NCBI RefSeq assembly: GCF_019890725.1
Contig: NZ_JAINZZ010000054.1
Location: 1 to 53,707, forward strand
DNA length: 53,707 nt
From: Actinacidiphila acidipaludis
GTDB lineage: Bacteria; Actinomycetota; Actinomycetes; Streptomycetales; Streptomycetaceae
Direction: 5' to 3'
The notes under the pieces are model-generated. The model saw only the letters and a list, made by a program, of their open reading frames with translations. It searched no databases and was not told where the DNA came from. The position numbers were made by a program, and so were the translations under genes. Numbering within the stretch: position 1 is the first letter of the stretch; every line of letters starts with the position of its first letter. This document shows, in pieces, positions 14,739 through 22,234 of the stretch.

Positions 14739-17155
14739 CACTGGCATGCCTCGCAGGACTCGGGGTTCTCAAGGGAGCAGGCGATCGCGTCGGCGTCGGC
14801 GGCCTGCTGGGCGGGGAGGGGGAGCGGAGCCGGGGCGGGGGCCGCCGCCTGGGCCTTGCTGCCCTGCGCGGCCCGGGCGATCCGGGTGGCCGGGCGGGAC
14901 CGCAGGTAGTACGTGGTCTTCAGCCCCTGCTTCCATGCGTACGCGTACATCGAGCTGAGCTTGCCGATGGTGGGCGTCTCCATGAACAGGTTCAGCGACT
15001 GGCTCTGGTCCAGGTAGGGCGTGCGGGCGGCGGCCAGGTCGATCAGCGCGCGCTGCGGGATCTCCCAGGCGGTGCGGTACAGCTCCCGCACCTCCGCGGG
15101 GATCCAGCCGAGGCCCTGCACACTGCCGTTGGCCTCCCGGAGGGCCTCGCGGGTCCGGGCGTCCCACACCCCCAGCCGCTTCAGGTCCGCCACCAGGTAG
15201 GAGTTGACCTGGAGGAACTCACCGGAGAGCGTCTCGCGCTTGAACAGGTTGGAGACCTGCGGCTCGATGCACTCGTAGGCGCCGACGATCGAGGCGTTCG
15301 TCGCGGTCGGGGCGATGGCCAGCAGCAGGGCGTTGCGCAGGCCGGTGGACGCCATCCGGGTGCGCAGCGCGGCCCAGCGCGCGGGCCAGTGCGGCGCGAC
15401 GCCGAAGTGGTCGGGGTGCAGGACGCCCACGGCCGTCCGGGTCTTCTCCCAGTTCGGCAGGGGACCGTTGCGCTCGGCGAGGTCGCTGGACGTCTCGTAG
15501 GCGGCGAGCATGATCCGCTCGGCGATCCTGGTGGACAGCTCCTGTGCCTCGGCGGAGTCGAAGGGCAGCCGGAGCTTGAAGAAGACGTCCTGCAGGCCCG
15601 TCACGCCCAGACCCACCGGCCGCCACTTCGCGTTGGAGCGGGCGGACTGCCCGGTCGGGTAGAAGTTGAGGTCCACCACGCGGTCCAGGAAGGTCACCGC
15701 GGTGCGGACGGTCTCGTCCAGGCGCGCCCAGTCCATGTCCCCGTCCGGTGCGACGAACGCGCCGAGGTTGACGGACCCGAGGTTGCACACCGCGGTCTCC
15801 GACTCCTCGGTGACCTCCAGGATCTCGGTGCACAGGTTGGAGGAGTGCACGGTCTGGCCGCGCTCGGCGGTCTGGTTGGCGGTGCGGTTCGCGGCGTCCT
15901 TGAAGTTCATCCAGCCCTGGCCGGTCTGCGCCAGGGTGCGCATCATCCGGCCGTACAGCTCCCGGGCGGGCAGGGTCCGCCGGGCCAGACCGGCGGCCTC
16001 CGCCGCCCGGTACGCGGCGTCGAACTCGGCGCCCCACAGGTCGACCAGTTCGGGCACGTCGGAGGGCGAGAACAGCGACCACGGCTCGTCGGCCTCGACC
16101 CGGCGCATGAACTCGTCCGGAACCCAGTGGGCCAGGTTGAGGTTGTGGGTGCGGCGGGCGTCCTCGCCGGTGTTGTCCCGCAGCTCCAGGAACTCCTCGA
16201 CGTCGGCGTGCCAGGTCTCCAGGTACACCGCGGCCGCCCCCTTGCGGCGCCCGCCCTGGTTGACCGCGGCCACCGAGGCGTCGAGCGTCTTCAGGAACGG
16301 CACGATGCCGTTGGAGTGCCCGTTGGTGCCGCGGATCAGCGCGCCGCGGGCGCGGATCCGGGAGTAGGACAGACCGATGCCGCCGGCGTGCTTGGAGAGC
16401 CGGGCGATCTGCGCGTACCCGTCGTAGATCGAGCCGAGTTCGTCCTGCGGGGAGTCCAGCAGGTAGCAGGCGGACATCTGCGGGTGGCGGGTGCCGGAGT
16501 TGAACAGGGTGGGCGAACTGGGCAGGTACTCCAGCCGGTTCATCAGCCGGTAGAGCGCGGTGACGTCCTCCAGCGCCCGGACGGAGTCGTCCTCGGCCAG
16601 CCCGGCCGCGACCCGCAGCAGGAAGTGCTGCGCGGTCTCGATGACCTGACGGGTGATCGGGTGCCGCTGCAGGTAGCGGCTGTAGAGGGTGCGCAGCCCG
16701 AAGTAGCCGAAGCGGTCGTCCGCGCCGTCGGCCAGCGCCTGCTCCACCAGCGCGTCCAGCCGGGCGGCGTGCAGGGACACGAACTCCGCGGTGCGGTCGG
16801 CGATCAGGCCCTCGCGGTGCCCGACGGCGATCGAGGCGGAGAAGGACACCGCGCCCTGCCCCGCGGCCTCCTCGGCGACGGCCGCCGTCAGCAGCCGGGC
16901 CGCCAGCCTGGAGTACCCCGGGTCCTCGGCGATCAGCCCGGCCGCGGCCTCGGTGGCCAGCCCGCGCAGTTCGGCGGCGTCCGCGGTGCTGCTGCGTCCG
17001 CGCAGGGCGGCCGCGGCGACGCGTCCGGGGTCGGTGTCGGGCAGGTCGGCGGTGAGCGTCACGAGGTGCCGCAGAAGGCCGGCGCCGGCGTCGTCGGCCG
17101 TCTCCGTGGGTGGTGCGGCGGCTGCGGCTGCTGGTGCGTCAGGCGCGATGGTCAC
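14738..17155 (-). CDS. nrdA: Class Ia ribonucleotide reductase large subunit NrdA
   Basis: 805 residues. Reduces ribonucleoside diphosphates to deoxy forms. The order is an Ala-rich N-terminal region with an ATP-cone-like part, the ten-stranded barrel with SPTLFNSGT, YSRIRARGA, the finger loop NLCTEILE and NLGSVNL, PTATNASI, and the C-terminal redox tail ESCEACQ. GTG 17155 is the start. Upstream are a cobalamin riboswitch and NrdR boxes, so expression should fall when B12 is plentiful (class II NrdJ takes over) and when dATP/ATP-loaded NrdR is active. In S. coelicolor the operon is nrdABS. No nrdS follows nrdB here. Confidence 0.96.
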   Translation of the reverse strand: MTIAPDAPAAAAAAPPTETADDAGAGLLRHLVTLTADLPDTDPGRVAAAALRGRSSTADAAELRGLATEAAAGLIAEDPGYSRLAARLLTAAVAEEAAGQGAVSFSASIAVGHREGLIADRTAEFVSLHAARLDALVEQALADGADDRFGYFGLRTLYSRYLQRHPITRQVIETAQHFLLRVAAGLAEDDSVRALEDVTALYRLMNRLEYLPSSPTLFNSGTRHPQMSACYLLDSPQDELGSIYDGYAQIARLSKHAGGIGLSYSRIRARGALIRGTNGHSNGIVPFLKTLDASVAAVNQGGRRKGAAAVYLETWHADVEEFLELRDNTGEDARRTHNLNLAHWVPDEFMRRVEADEPWSLFSPSDVPELVDLWGAEFDAAYRAAEAAGLARRTLPARELYGRMMRTLAQTGQGWMNFKDAANRTANQTAERGQTVHSSNLCTEILEVTEESETAVCNLGSVNLGAFVAPDGDMDWARLDETVRTAVTFLDRVVDLNFYPTGQSARSNAKWRPVGLGVTGLQDVFFKLRLPFDSAEAQELSTRIAERIMLAAYETSSDLAERNGPLPNWEKTRTAVGVLHPDHFGVAPHWPARWAALRTRMASTGLRNALLLAIAPTATNASIVGAYECIEPQVSNLFKRETLSGEFLQVNSYLVADLKRLGVWDARTREALREANGSVQGLGWIPAEVRELYRTAWEIPQRALIDLAAARTPYLDQSQSLNLFMETPTIGKLSSMYAYAWKQGLKTTYYLRSRPATRIARAAQGSKAQAAAPAPAPLPLPAQQAADADAIACSLENPESCEACQ

Positions 17156-17194
17156 GTTCGGTGCTCTCCCTCGTTACGCGGCGGCGGCCGGGCG

Positions 17195-17400
17195 GAGAGG
17201 GACGGAGGGCGGCACCGGGCCCGCGCGAGGGCAGGGCGGACCGCGTCCGCGAGCCCAATCCGCGAGGCCCGGACACAGCGCGCCCGATCACCCGGGCGCG
17301 GCGCCGGCAGGCGATCGGGCTGTGCGGGGGCGCGCGTCGGCGCCGCCGCTCACCGTTGCGGGGCAGCGCCGGATTCGCACCGGCTTCCCCTGCGGGCAGC
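17195..17400 (-). ncRNA. Cobalamin (B12) riboswitch in the nrdAB leader
   Basis: On the minus strand the core at 17352-17390 reads GGGGAAGCCGGTGCGAATCC followed by GGCGCTGCCCCGCAACGGTG, the hallmark of adenosylcobalamin riboswitches. A weak B12-box-like segment is near 17260-17276. The outer limits are estimated. It occupies most of the ~245-nt leader before the GTG of nrdA, as in S. coelicolor nrdABS, where B12 lowers expression. Confidence 0.85.
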
Positions 17401-17407
17401 GGAGTTG

Positions 17408-17413
17408 AGCATA
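17408..17413 (-). promoter_or_regulatory. -10 box of the nrdAB promoter
   Basis: TATGCT on the minus strand, a TANNNT -10, directly upstream of the riboswitch. It is overlapped by the proximal NrdR box. No good -35 is seen. Confidence 0.5.
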
Positions 17414-17454
17414 CATCTTGTGGCCGGTGTTGGTGACGACCCCACATGTAGTGG
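17409..17454. promoter_or_regulatory. Two NrdR boxes
   Basis: Box A is 17440-17454 (minus strand CCACTACATGTGGGG) and box B is 17409-17423 (CCACAAGATGTATGC). Both follow the NrdR consensus ACACWATATATWGTGT loosely. Their centres are 31 bp apart, which is three helical turns and the usual spacing of NrdR pairs. Box B covers the -10 box, so repression by NrdR fits. Confidence 0.7.
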
Positions 17455-17490
17455 TGGTGTCGAGAGGAGGTGGCGGGGCGTCACGGACCC

Positions 17491-17628
17491 TCAATCCCGG
17501 GAGTGACGGCGTTGTGCGGCCCGGATCTGACGGTCGATACGGGCGTCGTGCACGGCGCCGTGCAGCGGCGCGGCGGTGAGGGCGGTGGCCAGGGCGAGCA
17601 GGGCGGCGAGATCCAGGAGGAATGTCAT
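17491..17628 (-). CDS. 45-residue small membrane protein upstream of nrdA
   Basis: ATG 17628 to TGA 17491 encodes MTFLLDLAALLALATALTAA followed by PLHGAVHDAR and a basic tail (IDRQIRAAQRRHSRD). This is one hydrophobic helix with a positively charged cytoplasmic end, a typical small single-span membrane protein. No Shine-Dalgarno is present, but CACGAT lies 6 nt before the ATG, so a leaderless transcript is possible. It is co-oriented with nrdA and ends about 37 bp before NrdR box A. It is too short for standard ORF calling. The function is unknown. Confidence 0.55.
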   Translation of the reverse strand: MTFLLDLAALLALATALTAAPLHGAVHDARIDRQIRAAQRRHSRD

Positions 17629-17663
17629 GCGTCAATCGTGCCGACACTGCTTACCGCCGAACA

Positions 17664-17706
17664 GTGGCAGGACTGCCGTACTACCGCGACATCCTGCCAC
17701 GTGGCA
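17664..17706. promoter_or_regulatory. Palindromic operator cluster between the small ORF and the AraC gene
   Basis: GTGGCAGGA (17664-17672) pairs with TCCTGCCAC (17692-17700), and the second arm is part of a perfect 12-bp palindrome TGCCACGTGGCA (17695-17706). The unit TGCCAC/GTGGCA therefore occurs three times in 43 bp, immediately before the AraC-family start. Autoregulation by that protein is likely. Confidence 0.5.
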
Positions 17707-17717
17707 TCCTCGACGGC

Positions 17718-18677
17718 ATGTTGCGGAACGTGGCGGCGCTCGTGCTGGACGGCGTGCACCCCTTCGAACTCGGCGTCCTCTGCGAGATCTTCGGGCTGGA
17801 CCGGAGCGACGACGGCCTGCCCGTCTACGAGTTCGGCGTGGTCTCGGCGGAGGGGCCGCGGCTGTCCACCCACGCCGGGTTCGGCCTCACCGTGCCGCAC
17901 GACATGGACCGGCTGGAGGAGGCGGACCTGATCGCCGTCCCGGCCGGAGAGAGCTTCAACGAACGGGAGTTCCCGCCGGAGGTGCTGCGGGCGCTGACCC
18001 GCGCCGTGGAGCGCGGCACGACCGTGCTCAGCGTCTGCTCGGGCGTGTTCGTGCTCGGCGCGGCCGGGCTGCTCGACGGACGGCGCTGCACCGCGCACTG
18101 GCGCCACACCGAACGGCTCTCCGCCCGGTATCCGGCGGCGCGGATCGAGCCGGACGTGCTCTACGTGGACGACACGGGGGTGGTCACCTCGGCCGGTACC
18201 GCCGCCGGCATCGACGCGTGCCTCCATCTGGTCCGCAAGGAGCAGGGGTCCGCGGTGGCCAACGGGATAGCCCGCCGGATGGTGGTGCCGCCGCACCGTG
18301 AGGGCGGCCAGGCGCAGTACGTGGACCGGCCGCTGCCGCGGGCCACGAGCGACCCGGTGGCGGGTGTGCTGGCCTGGATGGAACGGCACCTCGACCGTGA
18401 GGTGACGGTCGAGGAGCTGGCCGCGCGGGCGCACATGTCGCCGCGGACGTTCGCGCGGCGCTTCCAGCAGGAGACCGGGACGACGCCGTACCGCTGGCTG
18501 CTGGGGCAGCGGGTGCTGCTGGCACGGGAGTTGCTGGAGGGGACGGACGAGACGGTGGATTCGATCGCGGTGCGGGCGGGGTTCGGCAACGCGGCGACGT
18601 TGCGGCACCATTTCGGGCGGTGGACCGGGACGACGCCGCACATGTACCGCCGTACCTTTGGTCTTCGCCGCGCCTGA
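17718..18677 (+). CDS. GlxA-type AraC regulator with DJ-1/PfpI sensor domain
   Basis: 319 residues from ATG 17718 (MLRNVAALVLDGVHPFELG). The N-terminal ~170 residues form a DJ-1/PfpI-like domain with a nucleophile-elbow region SVCSGVFVLGAAGLL. The C-terminal ~100 residues are two AraC helix-turn-helices (VTVEELAARAHMSPRTFARR and DSIAVRAGFGNAATLRHHF). The AdpA/GlxA architecture is the same, but this protein lacks strong resemblance to AdpA. The frame is open to 17622, yet the homologous N-terminus begins at 17718. It is divergent from the small ORF and nrdAB. Palindromes lie just upstream. Its target is unknown; nrdAB or itself are the nearest candidates. Confidence 0.88.
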   Translation: MLRNVAALVLDGVHPFELGVLCEIFGLDRSDDGLPVYEFGVVSAEGPRLSTHAGFGLTVPHDMDRLEEADLIAVPAGESFNEREFPPEVLRALTRAVERGTTVLSVCSGVFVLGAAGLLDGRRCTAHWRHTERLSARYPAARIEPDVLYVDDTGVVTSAGTAAGIDACLHLVRKEQGSAVANGIARRMVVPPHREGGQAQYVDRPLPRATSDPVAGVLAWMERHLDREVTVEELAARAHMSPRTFARRFQQETGTTPYRWLLGQRVLLARELLEGTDETVDSIAVRAGFGNAATLRHHFGRWTGTTPHMYRRTFGLRRA

Positions 18678-18820
18678 ACCCTCGGAGTCGGCCCTCTCCG
18701 GCTCGCTTTCGTACGCACATTCCTGCGAGGATCGCGTCCTTCCCCGCCCCCTGGCAGCAACGAGTGCCCCAGGGGCAGCGCAGGCGTACCCCTGTTCATC
18801 TCGTCCCCGGGCAAGCCCCG

Positions 18821-18866
18821 ATAGGGGCGCGAGGAACTGCGCGACGAGCCACGACGGCGGCGCGCA
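18821..18866. repeat. Dispersed Streptomyces intergenic repeat
   Basis: The segment around AGGGGCGCGAGGAACTGCGC and GACGAGCCACGACGGCGG matches a short element that I recall as very frequent between genes in Streptomyces genomes. It lies in the 334-bp gap between the AraC gene and the symporter, a gap in which I see no further gene. Confidence 0.55.
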
Positions 18867-18902
18867 TCGGAACGGCGGGCCGGGGGCAGCCCGGATGCCG
18901 AA

Positions 18903-18930
18903 GGGGCGCGGGGAAGTGTCCCCGCGCCCC
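18903..18930. terminator. Bidirectional terminator hairpin
   Basis: Perfect 12-bp stem (18903-18914 with 18919-18930) with an AGTG loop, between the convergent AraC gene and symporter gene. The stem is GGGGCGCGGGGA, a common Streptomyces terminator form. Confidence 0.75.
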
Positions 18931-19011
18931 GATGGCGGCGCCTCACCGTGAGGTGGAGGTGCCGAGGGCGAGCCCTGGGAAATGGCGGCCGTTCAGGGCC
19001 TGCCCTGGCGG

Positions 19012-20673
19012 CTACGCTCCGGCGGGTTCGGGGAGGCCGGGGACGCCGGGCTCACCGGGCTGCGGGGAGCCGGAGGGGCCCGACTCCTCGGGCTCGGCCA
19101 CGTAGTCGGCGGTGACGGTCTCGTCCACGCCGCTCGGCGCCTTCACCACGTTGAGCACCAGCGTCAGCACCACCGCGATGCCGACGTTGAGCACGAAGGC
19201 CGTCAGCCCGATGTACCCCTTCTCGCCGATCCACGGGATCATGTCGGAGCTGCCGCCGAAGTGCGCCTGCGTCGGGCTGGCCTGCTCGTACGCCTTCCAC
19301 GTGCCGTACGCCATGCCCGCGGCCCAGCCGGCCAGCAGCGCCCAGCGGTGGAACCAGCGGGTGAAGAGGCCGCCGACGATCGCCGGCATGGTCTGCAGGA
19401 TCCAGATGCCGCCCAGGAGCTGGAAGTTGATGGCGACCGTCTTGTCCATGGTGAGGACGAAGACCAGCGCGCCCACCTTCACCACCAGGGACGCGATCTT
19501 GGAGACCCGGGTCTCCTGCGCGGGCGTGGCGTCCGGCTTGATCAGGTCCTTGTAGATGTTGCGGGTGAACAGGTTGGCCGCGGCGATGGACATGATGGCC
19601 GCCGGAACCAGCGCGCCGATGCCGACCGCGGCGAAGGCCACGCCGGCGAACCACGACGGGAACATGTTCTCGAAGAGCTGCGGGATGGCGAGCTGGGCGT
19701 TGTAGCCCTTGATGCCCTTGCCCACGCCGTCGGCGATGGCCATGAAGCCGAGCATGGCCAGCAGGCCGAGCATCAGGGAGTACAGCGGCAGGATGGTGGT
19801 GTTGCGGCGGATGGTGTTGCGGCTCTTGCCGGACAGCACCGCCGTCACCGAGTGCGGGTAGAGGAAGAGCGCCATCGCCGAGCCCATGGCCAGCGTGGCG
19901 TACGCCCACTGCGCCTTCGGCCCGGTCACGACCGCGCCGCGCGGCAGCCCGGTCTTCGGGTTCTTCACCGCGTACGCGGCGGACGCCTTGTTGAAGATGG
20001 AGTCGAAGCCGCCCAGCTTGTACGGGATGTAGATGATCGCCACGGCGATGACGATGTAGATCAGCGCGTCCTTGACGAAGGCGATCAGCGCCGGCGCCCG
20101 CAGGCCCGAGGAGTACGTGTACGCCGCCAGCACGCCGAAGGCGATCAGCAGCGGCAGGTCCTTGACGAACCAGTTGGTGGAGTCGCTGCCGCCGACGCCC
20201 ATCACGTCCAGCACCGCCTGGATGCCGACGAGCTGCAGGGCGATGTACGGCATGGTCGCCAGGATGCCGGTGAGCGCCATGGCCACCGACAGCGATTTGG
20301 AGCCGAACCGGCCGCGGACGAAGTCCGAGGAGGTGACGTAGCCGTGCCGGTGCGAGACCGACCACAGCCGCGGCAGGAAGAGGAACACCAGCGGGTACGT
20401 GATGATCGTGTACGGCACCGCGAAGAAGCCCGCCGCGCCCGCGCCGTAGATCGCGGCCGGGACCGCGACGAAGGTGTACGCGGTGTACAGGTCGCCGCCG
20501 AGCAGGAACCAGGTGATCCAGGTGCCGAAGCTCCGGCCGCCCAGACCCCACTCGTCCAGGTGCAGGGCGTTCTCGGCGCGGCGCCAGCGGGCCGCCATGA
20601 AGCCGACGACCGTGACGGCCAGGAAGAAGAAGATGAAGACGCCGAGTGCGACGCCGTTGACGTCGTTCTTCAC
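19012..20673 (-). CDS. Sodium:solute symporter (SSS family), monocarboxylate-type
   Basis: 553 residues with about 13 hydrophobic segments. Conserved SSS features include the N-terminal GLGGRSFGTWITWFLLGGD, the run VGIGALVPAAIMSIAAANLF and a Gly/Pro-rich cytoplasmic tail. With a DUF3311 partner this resembles MctP-type monocarboxylate (acetate, lactate, pyruvate) permeases. The solute is inferred from that pairing. GTG 20673 overlaps the DUF3311 stop by 4 nt. The last ~40 residues (TVTADYVAEPEESGPSG) are disordered. It is the second gene of a two-gene operon. Confidence 0.88.
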   Translation of the reverse strand: MKNDVNGVALGVFIFFFLAVTVVGFMAARWRRAENALHLDEWGLGGRSFGTWITWFLLGGDLYTAYTFVAVPAAIYGAGAAGFFAVPYTIITYPLVFLFLPRLWSVSHRHGYVTSSDFVRGRFGSKSLSVAMALTGILATMPYIALQLVGIQAVLDVMGVGGSDSTNWFVKDLPLLIAFGVLAAYTYSSGLRAPALIAFVKDALIYIVIAVAIIYIPYKLGGFDSIFNKASAAYAVKNPKTGLPRGAVVTGPKAQWAYATLAMGSAMALFLYPHSVTAVLSGKSRNTIRRNTTILPLYSLMLGLLAMLGFMAIADGVGKGIKGYNAQLAIPQLFENMFPSWFAGVAFAAVGIGALVPAAIMSIAAANLFTRNIYKDLIKPDATPAQETRVSKIASLVVKVGALVFVLTMDKTVAINFQLLGGIWILQTMPAIVGGLFTRWFHRWALLAGWAAGMAYGTWKAYEQASPTQAHFGGSSDMIPWIGEKGYIGLTAFVLNVGIAVVLTLVLNVVKAPSGVDETVTADYVAEPEESGPSGSPQPGEPGVPGLPEPAGA

Positions 20674-20927
20674 TTGCCCGCACCCCCCTTGCGCACGCGC
20701 TCCTCACGGCGGACCAGGAGGTAGGCGGCGTACGTCAGCGCGGCCGCCACCGGCACCCAGGCCATCTGGTACCAGTAGAAGAACGGGATGCCGATGAACC
20801 TCGGCGTCAGCCGTGAGTAGGAGTTCACCCACAGCAGGGCGACGAACGGCGCGAGCAGGCAGAGGCCGGCGATCACCCGGGAGGGGGTGATCACCGGTGG
20901 TTTGGTGTCCGGTGGTGTGGCGGTCAT
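20670..20927 (-). CDS. DUF3311 small membrane protein, symporter partner
   Basis: 85 residues, two predicted membrane helices (ITPSRVIAGLCLLAPFVALL and FFYWYQMAWVPVAAALTYAA) and a basic C-terminal end. DUF3311 proteins nearly always precede an SSS symporter and are thought to be its small subunit. ATG 20927. It overlaps the symporter by 4 nt (GTGA). Confidence 0.9.
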   Translation of the reverse strand: MTATPPDTKPPVITPSRVIAGLCLLAPFVALLWVNSYSRLTPRFIGIPFFYWYQMAWVPVAAALTYAAYLLVRREERVRKGGAGK

Positions 20928-20940
20928 GCGTGTGGCTCCC

Positions 20941-20988
20941 GTCCCCTAGAGCGACCTGTGCAGTGCGCACGCAATCTAGGCGAGGGGA
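20941..20988. promoter_or_regulatory. Inverted repeats in the symporter promoter region
   Basis: GTCCCC-TAG (20941-20949) and the later CTAGGCGAGGGGAC (20976-20989) form interrupted mirrored arms around GTGCAGTGCGCAC. They lie 14-60 bp upstream of the DUF3311 start. This looks like a control region for the symporter operon. The factor is unknown. Confidence 0.3.
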
Positions 20989-21063
20989 CCGACCACAGTC
21001 ACTACCTGTGCGTATATCGGTGTGGCCACGGCTTGGCCGCGGCACCGCCGGACGCGGAACCCG

Positions 21064-21831
21064 TCAGTCCACCGGGCGGCTGAGACGGGCCACGAACTTG
21101 TACCGGTCGCCGCGGTAGACCGACCGCACCCACTCGACCGGCTCGCCCGTGGTGTCGATGGAGTGCCGGGAGAGCATCAGCATCGGCAGGCCGACGTCGG
21201 TGCCCAGCAGCCCGGCCTCACGCGGGGTGGCCAGCGAGGTCTCGATGGTCTCCTCGGCCTCGGCCAGCCGGACGTCGTAGACCTCGGCCAGCGCGGTGTA
21301 GAGCGAGACGTACTTGGCCAGGCTGCGGCGCAGGGCGGGGAAGCGCTTGGCGGACAGGTGGGTGGTCTCGATGGCCATCGGCTCGCTGTTGGCCAGCCGG
21401 AGGCGCTCGATGCGCAGCACCCGGCCGCCGGCCTTCATGTCCAGCAGCCCGGCGAGCCGGTCGTCGGCGGTGATGTAGCCGATGTCCAGCAGCTGGGACG
21501 CCGGCTCCAGGCCCTGGGCCCGCATGTCCTCGGTGTAGGAGGTCAGTTGCAGGGCCTGGGAGACCTTGGGCTTGGCGACGAAGGTGCCCTTGCCCTGGAT
21601 GCGTTCCAGCCGTCCCTCGACGACGAGCTCCTGGAGCGCCTGCCGGACCGTGGTGCGGGAGGTGTCGAACTCCGTGGCCAGGGTGCGCTCGGGCGGGACC
21701 GGGGTGCCGGGCGGCATGGTCTGGGTGATGTCCAGCAGATGGCGCTTGAGCCGGTAGTACTTGGGCACGCGGGCGGTGCGGCCCGCGGTGCCGTTCCCCG
21801 TGGTCTCCGCCGTGCCCGCGTCGCTCTGCAT
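21064..21831 (-). CDS. dasR: GntR/HutC regulator DasR, aminosugar-responsive
   Basis: 255 residues from ATG 21831, with GGGAG 8 nt upstream, nearly the length of S. coelicolor DasR (254). It reads RVPKYYRLKRHLLDI, then the winged helix (PVPPERTLATEFDTSRTTVR and QALQELVVEGRLERIQGKG), then a UTRA ligand domain with SYTEDMRAQGLEP and ETTHLSAKRFPALR. DasR represses chitin/GlcNAc genes by binding dre sites and is released by GlcN-6-P or GlcNAc-6-P. It is divergent from dasA. A longer frame to 21954 is disfavoured because the extra N-terminus is not conserved. Confidence 0.95.
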   Translation of the reverse strand: MQSDAGTAETTGNGTAGRTARVPKYYRLKRHLLDITQTMPPGTPVPPERTLATEFDTSRTTVRQALQELVVEGRLERIQGKGTFVAKPKVSQALQLTSYTEDMRAQGLEPASQLLDIGYITADDRLAGLLDMKAGGRVLRIERLRLANSEPMAIETTHLSAKRFPALRRSLAKYVSLYTALAEVYDVRLAEAEETIETSLATPREAGLLGTDVGLPMLMLSRHSIDTTGEPVEWVRSVYRGDRYKFVARLSRPVD

Positions 21832-22061
21832 GACGTCTACTCCCGACTGCTGACGTGCTGCCGTCACCGGCTCCTCCGTTGATTGCGGCTCACATGGTGG
21901 CACGGGCTGACCTGGTGCAGGGAGACCGTCCCCTCTGTCGGACCTCCCGCTCACTCCCTCCGCGCACCGCGTCGTGTCCCGGAAGGCCGCTGGGGAGTGC
22001 GTGCGCCGGCCTTCCGGCGGGCGTCCGCACCCTCAGGTGTCGGTCCGATAACAGAGCCGAC

Positions 22062-22079
22062 GGGTGTTCTTATACACCC
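22062..22079. repeat. Inverted repeat GGGTGT-N6-ACACCC
   Basis: Perfect 6-bp arms around TCTTAT in the dasR-dasA gap, 12 bp from the outer dre. The minus strand here reads TATAAG, a possible -10 for dasR. TTGACA at 22080-22085 is -35-like on the plus strand, but I find no matching -10. Confidence 0.3.
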
Positions 22080-22090
22080 TTGACACCCCC

Positions 22091-22106
22091 AAAGGTCTAG
22101 GCCAAG
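22091..22106. promoter_or_regulatory. DasR site (dre), distal copy at dasA
   Basis: AAAGGTCTAGGCCAAG resembles the dre consensus ANTGGTCTAGACCANT, with the core GGTCTAG and the CC half kept. Its centre is 24 bp from the second copy. Confidence 0.6.
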
Positions 22107-22114
22107 CTCCCGGT

Positions 22115-22130
22115 ACTGGTCTAAACCATT
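22115..22130. promoter_or_regulatory. DasR site (dre), proximal copy at dasA
   Basis: ACTGGTCTAAACCATT differs from the dre consensus at one core base. It is 105 bp upstream of the dasA start and should be the main DasR operator of dasABC. It may also serve dasR autoregulation. Confidence 0.85.
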
Positions 22131-22234
22131 AAGGCCACATCCCAGACCCACGAGCAGGACTGGCCGCAGTGTGCCGTTTTGCGGCCGGCATTTCGGGCGG
22201 TGGGGGGAGTTTCGGGCATCCTGAGGAGGGTGGC

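Noticed and set aside
17620..17645. A GGAAT box as a second SigR promoter
   Set aside because: After 18 bases the sequence is CGA and not GTT, and it lies in a Shine-Dalgarno-like stretch.
17664..17673. AdpA binding site at TGGCAGGACT
   Set aside because: The fifth base is A where the AdpA consensus TGGCSNGWWY requires C or G, and the position before the last pyrimidine also fails.
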